The notes beneath the pieces are model-generated. The model was not told where the DNA came from. It saw nothing but the letters and a program-made list of their open reading frames with translations, and made no database searches. From Allobosea sp. (lineage in GTDB: Bacteria > Pseudomonadota > Alphaproteobacteria > Rhizobiales > Beijerinckiaceae), in assembly GCA_024231975.1 (NCBI GenBank), contig JAAEQB010000012.1, positions 62,001 through 126,000 of the forward strand: a stretch of DNA of 64,000 nt, given 5' to 3'. The translations under genes were made by a program, and so were the position numbers. Shown piece by piece: positions 45,046 to 52,475 of the stretch (positions are counted from its first letter, which is position 1; each line of letters begins with the position of its first letter).

Positions 45046-46257
45046 TCAGCGCAGCCGGATGATGCGGCAGGGATCGCCCGCCTTGGCCGGCTCGGCGAAA
45101 GCCCGGCGGATCACCAGCGCCTCGGCGCGGGACAGGTTCGCCAGCATCGAGGAATCCTGCTTGGCGAAGGGCCGGACACGCCGCTCGCCATCGACCGTCT
45201 CGATGGTGGCGCGCAGATAATCCTGGCGCTCGTCATTGGCCGGCAGGTCGCTGGCGAGGATGGCCGGCTCGCTGCGATCGCGCTCGGGGTCTTCGATGCC
45301 GAGCAGCGCCTCCACCAGAGGCATGGCGAAGAGATGCCCGCAGACGATTGAGGAGACCGGGTTGCCCGGCAGGCCGAGCGCGACCATGGGCCCGAGCCGG
45401 CCCATCATCATCGGCTTGCCTGGGCGCATCGCAATCTTCCAGAAGCCGAGCGCCATGCCCTGCGCCTTCAGCGCGGCCTGGACGAGATCGTGCTCGCCGA
45501 CCGAGGCGCCGCCCAGCGTGATCAGCACATCGGTCCCGGCCGTGCGTGCTGCGTTAATCTTGCCGGCGAGGTCGGGATGGTTGTCGCGGGCAATGCCGAG
45601 ATCGAGCGCCATGCCACCGGCCTGCTCGATCAGAGCGGCCAAGGCGAAGCTGTTGGAGGCGACGATCTGGTCGGGGCCGGCCGGTTCGCCCGGCAGGACG
45701 AGCTCGTCGCCGGTGGCGAGGATCGCGACCAGCGGCTTGCGGCGGACCGAAAGCGTCGGATGTCCCGCGGCAGCGGCGAGGCCGAGCGCGGCGCTGTCGA
45801 GCCGGCGGCCGGCCTTCAGCAGCATGTCGCCTGTGCTGAAATCGAGGCCGGCGGGGCGGATGAACTGGCCCTTGCTCACCGGCTTGGTGACGCGGATGAC
45901 CGGGCTGCCGACACCTTCGGCATGCTCCTGGATCAGGATCGTGTCAGCGCCATCGGGGATGGGCGCGCCGGTGAAGATGCGCACGGTCTCACCCGGACCG
46001 ACGGGGCCTGGAAAGCCGCGGCCGGCGGCGGATTCGCCGACGACCTTCAGCTCCTTGCCCGTCTCCAGATCGGCGGCGCGGGCGGCATAGCCATCCATGG
46101 CCGAATTGGCGAAGGGCGGCTGCGTCCTGAGCGCGGCGACGTCTTCAGCCAGCACGCGGCTGGCGCATTGCGCCAGCGGCAGCGTCTCGGCAGTGGTCGG
46201 GCCGGGCACGCTGTCGAGCAATGCCTTGAGCGCGACGGGAACGGGGGTGAGGCTCAT
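45046..46257 (-). CDS. moeA: molybdopterin molybdenumtransferase
   Basis: Inserts molybdate into adenylylated molybdopterin, the last step of molybdenum-cofactor formation. The 403-residue protein has the MoeA domains in order: domain I/II with PPFANSAMDGYAARA (48-62) and VRIFTGAPIPDGADTILIQE, the MoCF-like domain III with ILATGDELVLPGEP, DVLITLGGASVGEHD and RPGKPMMMGRLGP, ALGLPGNPVSSIVC, and a C-terminal beta domain. Length is standard. The ATG overlaps the moaC stop (ATGA), so the two are coupled. It sits at the end of the trpGDC-moaC-moeA group. Confidence 0.96.
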   Translation of the reverse strand: MSLTPVPVALKALLDSVPGPTTAETLPLAQCASRVLAEDVAALRTQPPFANSAMDGYAARAADLETGKELKVVGESAAGRGFPGPVGPGETVRIFTGAPIPDGADTILIQEHAEGVGSPVIRVTKPVSKGQFIRPAGLDFSTGDMLLKAGRRLDSAALGLAAAAGHPTLSVRRKPLVAILATGDELVLPGEPAGPDQIVASNSFALAALIEQAGGMALDLGIARDNHPDLAGKINAARTAGTDVLITLGGASVGEHDLVQAALKAQGMALGFWKIAMRPGKPMMMGRLGPMVALGLPGNPVSSIVCGHLFAMPLVEALLGIEDPERDRSEPAILASDLPANDERQDYLRATIETVDGERRVRPFAKQDSSMLANLSRAEALVIRRAFAEPAKAGDPCRIIRLR

Positions 46258-46742
46258 GCCGATGGCTCTGCGATCTCGTAGGTTCCGGACTTGCCGCCGG
46301 ATTTATGCACGAGTCGGACGCCTTCGACATGCATGGCGCGATCGACCGCCTTCACCATGTCGTAGACGGTCAGGCAGGCGACGCTGACGGCGGTCAGCGC
46401 CTCCATCTCGACGCCGGTCTTGCCGGTGAGCTTGACCTCGGCGCGGACCCGCACGCCCGGCAGCGTCTCGTCGATCGACAGGTCCACGGAAATCTTGCTC
46501 AGGAGCAGCGGGTGGCAGAGCGGGATCAGTTCATGCGCGCGCTTGGCCGCCATGATGCCTGCGAGGCGGGCGGTGCCGAGCACGTCGCCCTTCTTGGCCT
46601 CGCCATCGCGGACGATTGCCAGCGTCTCGGCTTGCATCACCACATGGCCTTCGGCGATGGCCGTGCGGACGGTCTCGGCCTTGTCGCCGACATCGACCAT
46701 ATGGGCCTCGCCCTTCTGGTCGAGATGGGTGAGGCGGCTCAC
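46254..46742 (-). CDS. moaC: cyclic pyranopterin monophosphate synthase
   Basis: Converts the MoaA product to cyclic pyranopterin monophosphate, the first stable intermediate of the molybdenum cofactor. The 162-residue protein has HMVDVGDKAETVRTA (14-28), KKGDVLGTARLAGIMAAKR, HELIPLCHPLLLSKI with the conserved active-site histidine region, GKTGVEMEALTAVSVACLTVYDM-like sequence and the catalytic Lys/Asp near the C terminus (YDMVKAVDR, LVHKSGGKSG). Its start overlaps the trpC stop and its stop overlaps moeA, each by ATGA. Confidence 0.97.
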   Translation of the reverse strand: MSRLTHLDQKGEAHMVDVGDKAETVRTAIAEGHVVMQAETLAIVRDGEAKKGDVLGTARLAGIMAAKRAHELIPLCHPLLLSKISVDLSIDETLPGVRVRAEVKLTGKTGVEMEALTAVSVACLTVYDMVKAVDRAMHVEGVRLVHKSGGKSGTYEIAEPSA

Positions 46743-47551
46743 GCCGCCGCCTCGGCCGTCTTGCCGGTCAGGAGCTCGCGCGTTGCGGCCGCGACATCAG
46801 TCTGGCGCATCAGGCTCTCGCCGACGAGGAAGGTATTCACGCCGCAGGCCTGCAGGCGAGTGATGTCGGCATGAGTGAAGATGCCGCTCTCGCCAACGAG
46901 CAGGCGGTCCTTCGGCACGCGCGGCGCCAGCCGCTCGGTGACGGCGAGGTTGAGCTCGAAAGAGCGCAGGTCGCGATTGTTGATGCCAACCAGCCTGGTG
47001 TCGAGCGTCAGCGCCCTGTCGAGTTCGGCCTCATCATGGACCTCGGCGAGCGCGGCCATGCCAAGTGCTTTCGCCGTCGCGACGAGTTCGCGCGCGGCGG
47101 CATCGTCGAGCGAAGCCATGATGATCAGGATGCAGTCGGCGCCCCAGCTCCTCGCTTCGAAGACCTGGTAGGGCTCGAACATGAAGTCCTTGCGCAGGCC
47201 CGGCAGGCCGGAGGCGGTGCGGGCTTCAGCGAGGTATTCCGGCCGGCCCTGGAAGGACGGCGTGTCCGTGAGCACCGAGAGGCAGGCCGCGCCGCCGGCG
47301 GCATAGGCTCTGGCCAGCGCCGGCGGGTCGAAATCGGCGCGGATCAGGCCCTTGGAGGGCGAGGCCTTCTTGATCTCGGCGATCAGGGCCGGACCGCCGG
47401 CGCGGTGTCTGGCTTCGAGCGCGCCGATGAAATCGCGCGGCGCGGGCATCGCCGCGGCGCGCTTCTCGATCTCGACCTGGGGCACCGTGGCGCGGGCAGC
47501 CGCGATCTCCTCGCGCTTATAGGCCTCGATCCGCCTGAGGATATCGGACAT
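46739..47551 (-). CDS. trpC: indole-3-glycerol phosphate synthase
   Basis: Closes the indole ring in tryptophan synthesis (TIM-barrel enzyme). The 270-residue stand-alone form, not fused to trpF, has ALIAEIKKASPSKGLIRADFDP (around 57-78), YAAGGAACLSVLTDTPSFQG, LRKDFMFEPYQVFEARSWGAD, AEVHDEAEL, VGINNRDLRSFE and LVGESGIFTHADI, all the expected catalytic and phosphate-binding motifs. The ATG at 47551 follows a GAGG site and lies eight bases after trpD; an ATG four codons upstream is possible. The stop is coupled to moaC. Confidence 0.97.
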   Translation of the reverse strand: MSDILRRIEAYKREEIAAARATVPQVEIEKRAAAMPAPRDFIGALEARHRAGGPALIAEIKKASPSKGLIRADFDPPALARAYAAGGAACLSVLTDTPSFQGRPEYLAEARTASGLPGLRKDFMFEPYQVFEARSWGADCILIIMASLDDAAARELVATAKALGMAALAEVHDEAELDRALTLDTRLVGINNRDLRSFELNLAVTERLAPRVPKDRLLVGESGIFTHADITRLQACGVNTFLVGESLMRQTDVAAATRELLTGKTAEAAA

Positions 47552-47559
47552 GGGCAGCC

Positions 47560-48573
47560 TCACGCATTGGAGCTGGCGACCAGGGTCGCGAGCGCCGCCT
47601 TGGCCTTGCCATTGTCCAGCACCGCATAGGCCTGCGCCAGCCCCTCGCCGAGCGTGGCGGCCTTGCCGGCGACGACGAGCGCAGCGGAGGCGTTGAAGGC
47701 GGCGATGTCGCGGAAGGCGCTCTTCGTCCCGCCGAGCACGTCCTGCAGCGCCTGCGCATTCTGCGCCGGCTCGCCGCCGCGCAGATCCTCGGGCCTGGCG
47801 CGGGCGATGCCGACATCCTCTGGCGCGATATTGAAGCTCTCGATCCTGCCGTCCTTCAGCGCGACGACGCGGGTCGGGCCGGTAGTGGTGATCTCGTCGA
47901 GCCCGTCGGAGCCGTGCACGGCCCAGACCGTCGTCGAGCCCAGCGATTGCAGCACCTTGACCATCGGCTCCAGCCAGGTCTCGGAGAAGGCGCCGATCAA
48001 TTGCCGCTTGACGCCGGCCGGGTTCGAGAGCGGGCCGACCAGGTTGAAGATGGTGCGGGTGCCGAGTTCGGTGCGCACCGGCGCGACATGGCGCATCGAG
48101 GCGTGGTGGGTCGGCGCGAACATGAAGCCGACACCGGCCTGCGCGATGCAGCGCTCGGTGCCAGCCGGTTCCAGCCCGACCTTGACGCCGAGCGCGGTCA
48201 GCACGTCGGCGGCGCCGGAGCGCGAAGACGCCGCACGGTTGCCGTGCTTGGCGACCGGCACGCCGCAGGCCGCGACGATGATCGAGGCCAGCGTCGAGAC
48301 ATTGTAGGACCCCGAGGCATCGCCGCCGGTGCCGACGATGTCGATGGCATCGGCCGGGGCCTCCACCGGCAGCATGCGCGCGCGCATTGCGGTGACCGCG
48401 CCGGCAATCTCCTCCGTGGTCTCGCCGCGCACGCGCAGCGCCATCAGGAAGGCGGCGGCCTGGGCGTTGGTGACCTCGCCGGAAAGCATGGATTCGAAGG
48501 CGTCACGGGCCTCCTCGCGTGACAGCGAGGCGCCGGTCGCGACCTTGGCGATGAAGGGTTTGAAGTCGTCCAT
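47560..48573 (-). CDS. trpD: anthranilate phosphoribosyltransferase
   Basis: Transfers phosphoribose from PRPP to anthranilate. The 337-residue protein has an N-terminal helical domain, DIVGTGGDASGSYNVSTLAS (about 79-98, PRPP binding), VAKHGNRAASSRSGAADVL, FAPTHHASMRHVAPVR and RTIFNLVGPLSNPA, all diagnostic. Length is normal. It is separated from trpG by a palindromic repeat element of about 130 bases, although both lie on the same strand and in the usual order; trpC follows after eight bases. Confidence 0.97.
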   Translation of the reverse strand: MDDFKPFIAKVATGASLSREEARDAFESMLSGEVTNAQAAAFLMALRVRGETTEEIAGAVTAMRARMLPVEAPADAIDIVGTGGDASGSYNVSTLASIIVAACGVPVAKHGNRAASSRSGAADVLTALGVKVGLEPAGTERCIAQAGVGFMFAPTHHASMRHVAPVRTELGTRTIFNLVGPLSNPAGVKRQLIGAFSETWLEPMVKVLQSLGSTTVWAVHGSDGLDEITTTGPTRVVALKDGRIESFNIAPEDVGIARARPEDLRGGEPAQNAQALQDVLGGTKSAFRDIAAFNASAALVVAGKAATLGEGLAQAYAVLDNGKAKAALATLVASSNA

Positions 48574-48603
48574 GGGAACTCGATCGATCAGGCTGTCGCG
48601 GAA

Positions 48604-48730
48604 AGGGCGGCGAAGATCACGATGATCTTGGATCGAACCGATCCAAAATCATAAACGTGATCGATTCTAGGGGTTCAGAGCGGGATCGACGCGAAAAACC
48701 GGTTCCCACTTTTTCGCATCCCGCTCTGGG
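48604..48730. repeat. palindromic intergenic repeat that runs into the end of trpG
   Basis: Two stem-loop units. The first has arms GATCTTGGATCG (48624-48635) and CGATCCAAAATC (48639-48650), one mismatch. The second, 48677-48727, has outer arms AGAGCGGGAT/ATCCCGCTCT and inner arms GCGAAAAA/TTTTTCGC around the core CCGGTTCCCAC. The core matches CCGGTGCCCAC in the repeat behind fkbM, so both belong to one rhizobial repeat family. The second unit encodes the C-terminal residues and stop of trpG. Confidence 0.87.
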
Positions 48731-49320
48731 GCGTTCTGGCGCGACCATCGCTCGGCGAGATCGAGGAAATTGCGCAGGATCGTCGCGCCGTGCTCCGAGG
48801 CGATGCTCTCGGGATGGAACTGCACGCCATGCACCGGCAGCTCGCGATGCGACAGCGCCATGATCATGCCGTCACCGGCTTCGGCCTCGATCGAGAGCTC
48901 GGCCGGGCAAGTTTCCCTGCGGACGACGAGCGAATGATAGCGCGTCGCCTCGAGCGGGCCGTTGATACCGTGGAACAGGCCGCGAGCCCGGTGGGTGATG
49001 GTCGAGACCTTGCCGTGCATCGGCAGGGGTGCGCGCACCACTTCGCCGCCGAAGACCTGGCCGATGGTCTGCAAGCCCAAGCAGACGCCGAATATCGGCT
49101 TCCTGTCGGCGCCCTGGCGCACGAGATCGAGGCAGATGCCGGCTTCATTCGGGGTGCAGGGACCGGGTGAGAGCACAATCGCGTCATGGTCGCCGGTGAG
49201 GGCGTCATCGACCGAAAGCGTATCGTTACGGCGCACGTCGACCTGCGCACCGAGCCCGCCGATCAGGTGGACCAGGTTCCAGGTGAAGCTGTCGTAATTG
49301 TCGATCAGCAGGATGCGCAT
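48667..49320 (-). CDS. trpG: anthranilate synthase glutamine amidotransferase component
   Basis: Supplies ammonia from glutamine to TrpE for anthranilate formation. The 217-residue class I amidotransferase has ILLIDNYDSFTWNL at the start, LSPGPCTPNEAG, the nucleophile Cys in GVCLGLQTIGQ (near residue 81), and the His-Glu pair in GVQFHPESIASEHG. After the normal family end (NFLDLAERW) come about 20 extra residues; the last 19 (PERDAKKWEPVFRVDPALN, P) and the stop codon are encoded by a dispersed palindromic repeat. The ATG at 49320 gives the canonical start. trpE lies more than 12 kb away on the same strand. Confidence 0.95.
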   Translation of the reverse strand: MRILLIDNYDSFTWNLVHLIGGLGAQVDVRRNDTLSVDDALTGDHDAIVLSPGPCTPNEAGICLDLVRQGADRKPIFGVCLGLQTIGQVFGGEVVRAPLPMHGKVSTITHRARGLFHGINGPLEATRYHSLVVRRETCPAELSIEAEAGDGMIMALSHRELPVHGVQFHPESIASEHGATILRNFLDLAERWSRQNAPERDAKKWEPVFRVDPALNP

Positions 49321-49390
49321 CACGTCCAGGCCGTTCCCACCCAGTTTCTCAGGGCTGCACATGCCCCCGAACGCGCGTGCCGGTCAAGCA

Positions 49391-49423
49391 CGAGGGCGCG
49401 GAGCTGGTCGCTCCGCGCCCTCG
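49391..49423. other. very strong stem-loop upstream of trpG
   Basis: CGAGGGCGCGGAGC (49391-49404) and its exact complement (49410-49423) form a 14-base stem with a five-base loop, 71 bases before the trpG start. No T run follows on either strand, and no Trp-rich leader peptide is seen beside it, so it is neither a clear terminator nor a recognisable trp attenuator. It may be an RNA stability or mobile repeat element. Confidence 0.6.
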
Positions 49424-49439
49424 GAAGGCTCAGCCTATT

Positions 49440-49571
49440 CCCTTCCCCCCGCTTGCGGTGGGGAAGGGCTAGGGATGGGGGGCGGGAAAGCAGGGCGCGA
49501 GACTTCTTCCAGTCCAATGCCGAGTGGCTCTGCCCCCCACCCAACCCTCCCCACCGCAAGCGGGGGGAGGG
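49440..49571. repeat. G/C-tract inverted repeat between trpG and the accessory segment
   Basis: The left arm (49440-49482) reads CCCTTCCCCCCGCTTGCGGT then GGGGAAGGG and more G runs; the right arm (49533-49571) is nearly its complement. The arms share an unbroken 19-base core, CCCCCCGCTTGCGGTGGGG, and each arm is itself palindromic (CCGC-TT-GCGG). Such elements are dispersed repeats in related genomes. The strand with several G runs could form unusual DNA structure. It lies exactly at the junction between trpG and the accessory genes. Confidence 0.7.
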
Positions 49572-49585
49572 CTTTCGCTCGGTGC

Positions 49586-50122
49586 CTACTTCACGCGGCG
49601 GTAATGCGCCGTCATGAACTGGACCCACTGGCCATCCTCGCCCTTGGCGCGCGAGGACAGGATGTGATGATCCGGGCTCTTGACCTCGACGATGTCCTGA
49701 TAGGCGGCCGTCTTGCCGGGCTTGGTGAAATCGGGGCCTTCGGTATCGAGGATCAGCACGGTGCCGTCGGCGCTACGGGTGCCGGAGTAGACCCACTGAC
49801 CGCTCATCATCGAGCCGATGAAGGAGCCGACATAGCGCTCCTTCAGCTGATCGTAGCCGAGCGTGATCCGGGTCGTCGCCGGGCTGCCATCCGGCATGGC
49901 GCCGGTGCCGTCGCCGACAAGCCAGAGCCCGCCGATGGACGAGTAGGATTGCGTGCCCGAAGACTTCATTGGTGGCTGGTCCGGGCCCATCATGCACTCG
50001 GTCTCGTAGGTCCATTCGCCGACGAGCTGTAGGAGCCAGTCATGCTCCGCCTGGGGCTTGGCCGGCATGCAGCCGGATAGGTCACCGGCCTGCGGCTTGT
50101 CGAGTTCTGCTGCGTTGCTCAT
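49586..50122 (-). CDS. DUF1579-family protein
   Basis: A 178-residue soluble protein of the DUF1579 type, recognised by EHDWLLQLVGEWTYETECMMG near residue 25-45, then ITLGYDQLKERYVGSFIGSM and DGTVLILDTEGPDF; these proteins are predicted lipocalin-like beta barrels of unknown function. AAGGAGGAAG stands before the ATG at 50122. It is the last gene of a leftward group VOC-DoxX-SRPBCC-DUF1579 with gaps of 102, 30 and 55 bases. The group is preceded by an ECF-type promoter, which suggests a stress-related role; the ligand is unknown. Confidence 0.85.
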   Translation of the reverse strand: MSNAAELDKPQAGDLSGCMPAKPQAEHDWLLQLVGEWTYETECMMGPDQPPMKSSGTQSYSSIGGLWLVGDGTGAMPDGSPATTRITLGYDQLKERYVGSFIGSMMSGQWVYSGTRSADGTVLILDTEGPDFTKPGKTAAYQDIVEVKSPDHHILSSRAKGEDGQWVQFMTAHYRRVK

Positions 50123-50177
50123 GGTTCTTCCTCCTTGGCTTTGCTTCTCTCTGGGTGAACAGTCGAATGCGCTGTGG

Positions 50178-50729
50178 TCAGGCGGCGGCAGCAACCAGCC
50201 GCGGCCGCTCGGTGGCCTGCTTGAGAGCGGCCAGGCCCTTCTCGAAATCGTCGCCGACCATGCGGTCCATGTTGAAGACCGTACCCATGACCTTGCCGAT
50301 GAACGGGCAGGCGCCCTGCATGTGCCAGGTCACCAGCGTGCCGCCTTCGCTCGGAGTGAGCGTGAAGGTGATCAGGTTGTGGCAGGCCATGGGCTTGGTC
50401 ATGTCGAGCGTGACGGCGAGCTTCACCGGCGCCTGGACCTCGACGATCGCGAGTTCACCAGTGCCGGCCTGCTTGTTGCCGTCGAAGGCATAGACGGCGC
50501 CGACGCCGGAGGTCGCGCCCCTGAAGCTGCGCTTCATCGCCGGATCCTTCTTCTCATAGGGCGACCAGGCCCCCCATTCCTGGAAGTCCGCGAGCAGAGC
50601 GAAGATGCGCTCGGGCGTCGCCCGGATCGTCGCGGAACGGCTGACCTGGAAAACATCGGGCTTGCGTGCGGCGACAATGAGGACGCCGGCGACGAGGGCG
50701 AGCACGGCAATGGCGATGTATGTGAGCAT
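50178..50729 (-). CDS. SRPBCC-family protein with N-terminal membrane anchor
   Basis: A 183-residue START-like (SRPBCC) protein. The first 20 residues are one hydrophobic helix (MLTYIAIAVLALVAGVLIVA), followed by VSRSATIRATPERIFALLAD and FQEWGAWSPYEKKDP, the typical opening strands of the polyketide-cyclase/dehydrase subfamily, and a C-terminal helix (MVGDDFEKGLAALKQ). The fold binds hydrophobic ligands. Members of this subfamily are often found with YCII, DUF899 and glyoxalase genes under ECF sigma factors, as here. Function unknown; a lipid or aromatic ligand is plausible. Confidence 0.88.
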   Translation of the reverse strand: MLTYIAIAVLALVAGVLIVAARKPDVFQVSRSATIRATPERIFALLADFQEWGAWSPYEKKDPAMKRSFRGATSGVGAVYAFDGNKQAGTGELAIVEVQAPVKLAVTLDMTKPMACHNLITFTLTPSEGGTLVTWHMQGACPFIGKVMGTVFNMDRMVGDDFEKGLAALKQATERPRLVAAAA

Positions 50730-50759
50730 GGCACTCTCCTGTGTTGCGTTGGGGATAGG

Positions 50760-51179
50760 TCAGGCGTCGAGACGGACGGGGAACAGGCGACGCAGCCGCG
50801 GATCGCGCAGATAAAGGCCGCCCCAGGCCAGGAGGCCGAGATAGAGGCCGAAGAGGAGATGGCTGAAGAGCGGGCTGCCGACGCGCAGATGCGTCGCCAT
50901 GGCGCCGCCGAGCAGGCCGGTCAGCAGGATTGCGCCGAGCAACGACGTGCGCGGCAGCGCATAGAGGAGGGCAATGACCAGCGTCATCACGCCGAGGCCA
51001 CGCGCCAGCTCCGGCGAGCCGGAATAGCCGAGCTGCTGCATGGTCTCGGTGACGACGGCGAGCGGCGCGAGCTTGATGCCGCCATCGAAGATCAGGAACG
51101 CGATGACGAGGCCGCTCATGACGCGCCCGGTCCAGAGCTGTCCGGCCGGCGTGGCGGTATTGATGGAGACGGACTGCAT
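50760..51179 (-). CDS. DoxX-like small membrane protein
   Basis: A 139-residue inner-membrane protein with four hydrophobic helices: GRVMSGLVIAFLIFDGGIKL, then LGVMTLVIALLYAL, LGAILLTGLLGGAMATHLRV and a last one at HLLFGLYLGLLAWGG. The pattern matches DoxX-like (DUF4267/DoxX_2) proteins, which are linked with thiol or quinone redox chemistry in some bacteria. The ATG at 51179 has GGAG eight bases before it; an ATG seven codons upstream is possible. It is the second gene of the four-gene leftward group. Confidence 0.85.
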   Translation of the reverse strand: MQSVSINTATPAGQLWTGRVMSGLVIAFLIFDGGIKLAPLAVVTETMQQLGYSGSPELARGLGVMTLVIALLYALPRTSLLGAILLTGLLGGAMATHLRVGSPLFSHLLFGLYLGLLAWGGLYLRDPRLRRLFPVRLDA

Positions 51180-51281
51180 GGGATGCTCCGCTGTGTGCAA
51201 GGCTCCGCCAGCCCGACTGCGAGGACAACCGGATGGGGATGCATGACGATGTGAAAGGCGCCGGTCGCCCGGCGCCGCTGC

Positions 51282-51707
51282 TTATTCGGGGGCCGAGACC
51301 AGGGCCCAGAGCACGCCGAAGGGATCGCGGTACTGGCCGTAGCGGTCGCCCCAGAACATCAGCTCGACCGGGGTCACGACCTCCATGCCGGCCTCGACGC
51401 CGCGCTTCCACCAGAAGTCGATGTCGTCGACGCGCAGGGTGAGGGTGAAGCCTTGTGGCTTTTCCCAGGCGTAGCCGTGTTCCGGATAGGGATCGCTCAG
51501 CATCAGCGAGCCGTCGTTGACGTAGAGGTGGATGTGCATGGTCCGGCCCTTCTCGTCGACCGGCATGCGCGCCACTTCCTCAGCGCCAAAGGCCTTCTGG
51601 TAGAATTCCGAGGCCTTCACCGCGCCGTCGACGGCGAGATAGGCGACGACGCCGCCGCGGGTCTCGGGCTGGGCCTGCGGCTGGATGGCTTCTGCTGCTT
51701 GGGACAT
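51282..51707 (-). CDS. VOC-family protein, PhnB-like glyoxalase
   Basis: A 141-residue vicinal-oxygen-chelate protein of the PhnB/YcgJ-like type: VVAYLAVDGAVKASEFYQKAFGAEEVARM, HIHLYVNDGSLMLSDPYPEHG, LTLRVDDIDFWWKRGVEAGMEV and a C-terminal FWGDRYGQYRDPFGVLWAL. It is the first gene of the group ending in the DUF1579 gene and is divergent from a MarR regulator. The upstream gap contains an ECF-type promoter, 77 bases before the ATG, and two MarR-type palindromes beyond it, so double control is likely. Substrate unknown. Confidence 0.9.
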   Translation of the reverse strand: MSQAAEAIQPQAQPETRGGVVAYLAVDGAVKASEFYQKAFGAEEVARMPVDEKGRTMHIHLYVNDGSLMLSDPYPEHGYAWEKPQGFTLTLRVDDIDFWWKRGVEAGMEVVTPVELMFWGDRYGQYRDPFGVLWALVSAPE

Positions 51708-51779
51708 TGTCGAACTCCGATGGCCGGGTGGTAGGTGCTTCGCCTGAGATTCAGGCCGGTTAAGTCCGGTCGGCTGCTG

Positions 51780-51810
51780 CAAGGACGTTGGCGGTCCGGG
51801 CATTCCGACA
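51780..51810 (-). promoter_or_regulatory. candidate ECF42-type promoter before the VOC-DoxX-SRPBCC-DUF1579 group
   Basis: On the leftward strand TGTCGGA (-35) is followed after exactly 16 bases by CGTCCTTG (-10). The same arrangement occurs before the YCII-ECF42 operon and before the DUF899 gene. TGTCGA-like -35 and CGTC-like -10 elements are what has been described for ECF42 sigma factors. The leader would be about 70 bases. Confidence 0.68.
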
Positions 51811-51848
51811 GGCGTGTGAAAATTTCTTCGGAACGCCATTTTGCAATC

Positions 51849-51894
51849 TATCTTGATGGCAAGATAAATCCGATATTGTCTCGATGTCAAGATA
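51849..51894. promoter_or_regulatory. two MarR-type operators between the VOC and marR genes
   Basis: Site 1 is the perfect palindrome TATCTTG-ATGG-CAAGATA (51849-51866). Site 2, TGTCTCG-ATGT-CAAGATA (51877-51894), has an identical right half and two changes in the left half; the centres are 28 bases apart. Site 1 lies between TTGCAA (51841-51846) and ATAAAT (51864-51869), a candidate rightward promoter of the regulator gene, so the regulator would block its own transcription. Confidence 0.75.
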
Positions 51895-51932
51895 TTTGCA
51901 TCATGCCGCCGATCGGATCAGCGGAGGCGGGG

Positions 51933-52454
51933 ATGAGCGACAGGACGGAGCAAGGCGGCGATCATATCGACCGGCTGCGCGGGCAATGGCAGCAGGAACT
52001 GCCGGAGCTGGATACCTCGCCCATGGCGGTGATCGGCCGGGCGCGCCGGATCACATTGCGGCTGCGGCCGGGAATCGAGGCCGTCTTTGCCCGCCATGGG
52101 CTCGATGCAGGCGAATTCGACGTGATCTCGACCTTGCGACGGGCCGGAGCCCCGTGGCGACTGACGCCGACCGAGCTCTACCGCACGCTGATGATCTCCT
52201 CGGGCGGGCTCACGGCTCGCCTGAACCGTCTGGAGGCGGCAGGGCTGATCCGGCGGCACGAGGCCAAGGAGGACAAGCGCAGTCTCCTGGTCGAATTGAC
52301 CGAGGCCGGCCGCGCTAAGGCCGAGGCCGCCTTCCGCGAGGACATGGAGCTGGAAAAGCGCCTGCTCGCAGGTTTGAGCGCGCGCGAGCAGGCCGAGCTT
52401 GCTGCGCTGCTACGTAAGCTCGCACTCAGCCTGGAGAACGTCGACAGCGACTAG
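51933..52454 (+). CDS. MarR-family transcriptional regulator
   Basis: A 173-residue winged-helix repressor. The DNA-binding core is DVISTLRRAGAPWRLTPTEL, then MISSGGLTARLNRLEAAGLI (recognition helix) and RRHEAKEDKRSLLVELTEAG (wing), flanked by the helical dimer region. MarR proteins usually release DNA on binding phenolic ligands or on oxidation; there are no cysteines in the core to suggest redox sensing. The ATG at 51933 follows GGAGGCGG; one at 51903 is an alternative. Two TATCTTG palindromes lie in the divergent gap, so it probably represses itself and perhaps the VOC group. Confidence 0.93.
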   Translation: MSDRTEQGGDHIDRLRGQWQQELPELDTSPMAVIGRARRITLRLRPGIEAVFARHGLDAGEFDVISTLRRAGAPWRLTPTELYRTLMISSGGLTARLNRLEAAGLIRRHEAKEDKRSLLVELTEAGRAKAEAAFREDMELEKRLLAGLSAREQAELAALLRKLALSLENVDSD

Positions 52455-52475
52455 AGCGAGAGCCGAGTTCGCCCC

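Noticed and set aside
49321..49585. A trp attenuator with leader peptide before trpG
   Set aside because: A strong hairpin is present but no short reading frame with clustered Trp codons and no T run could be found.
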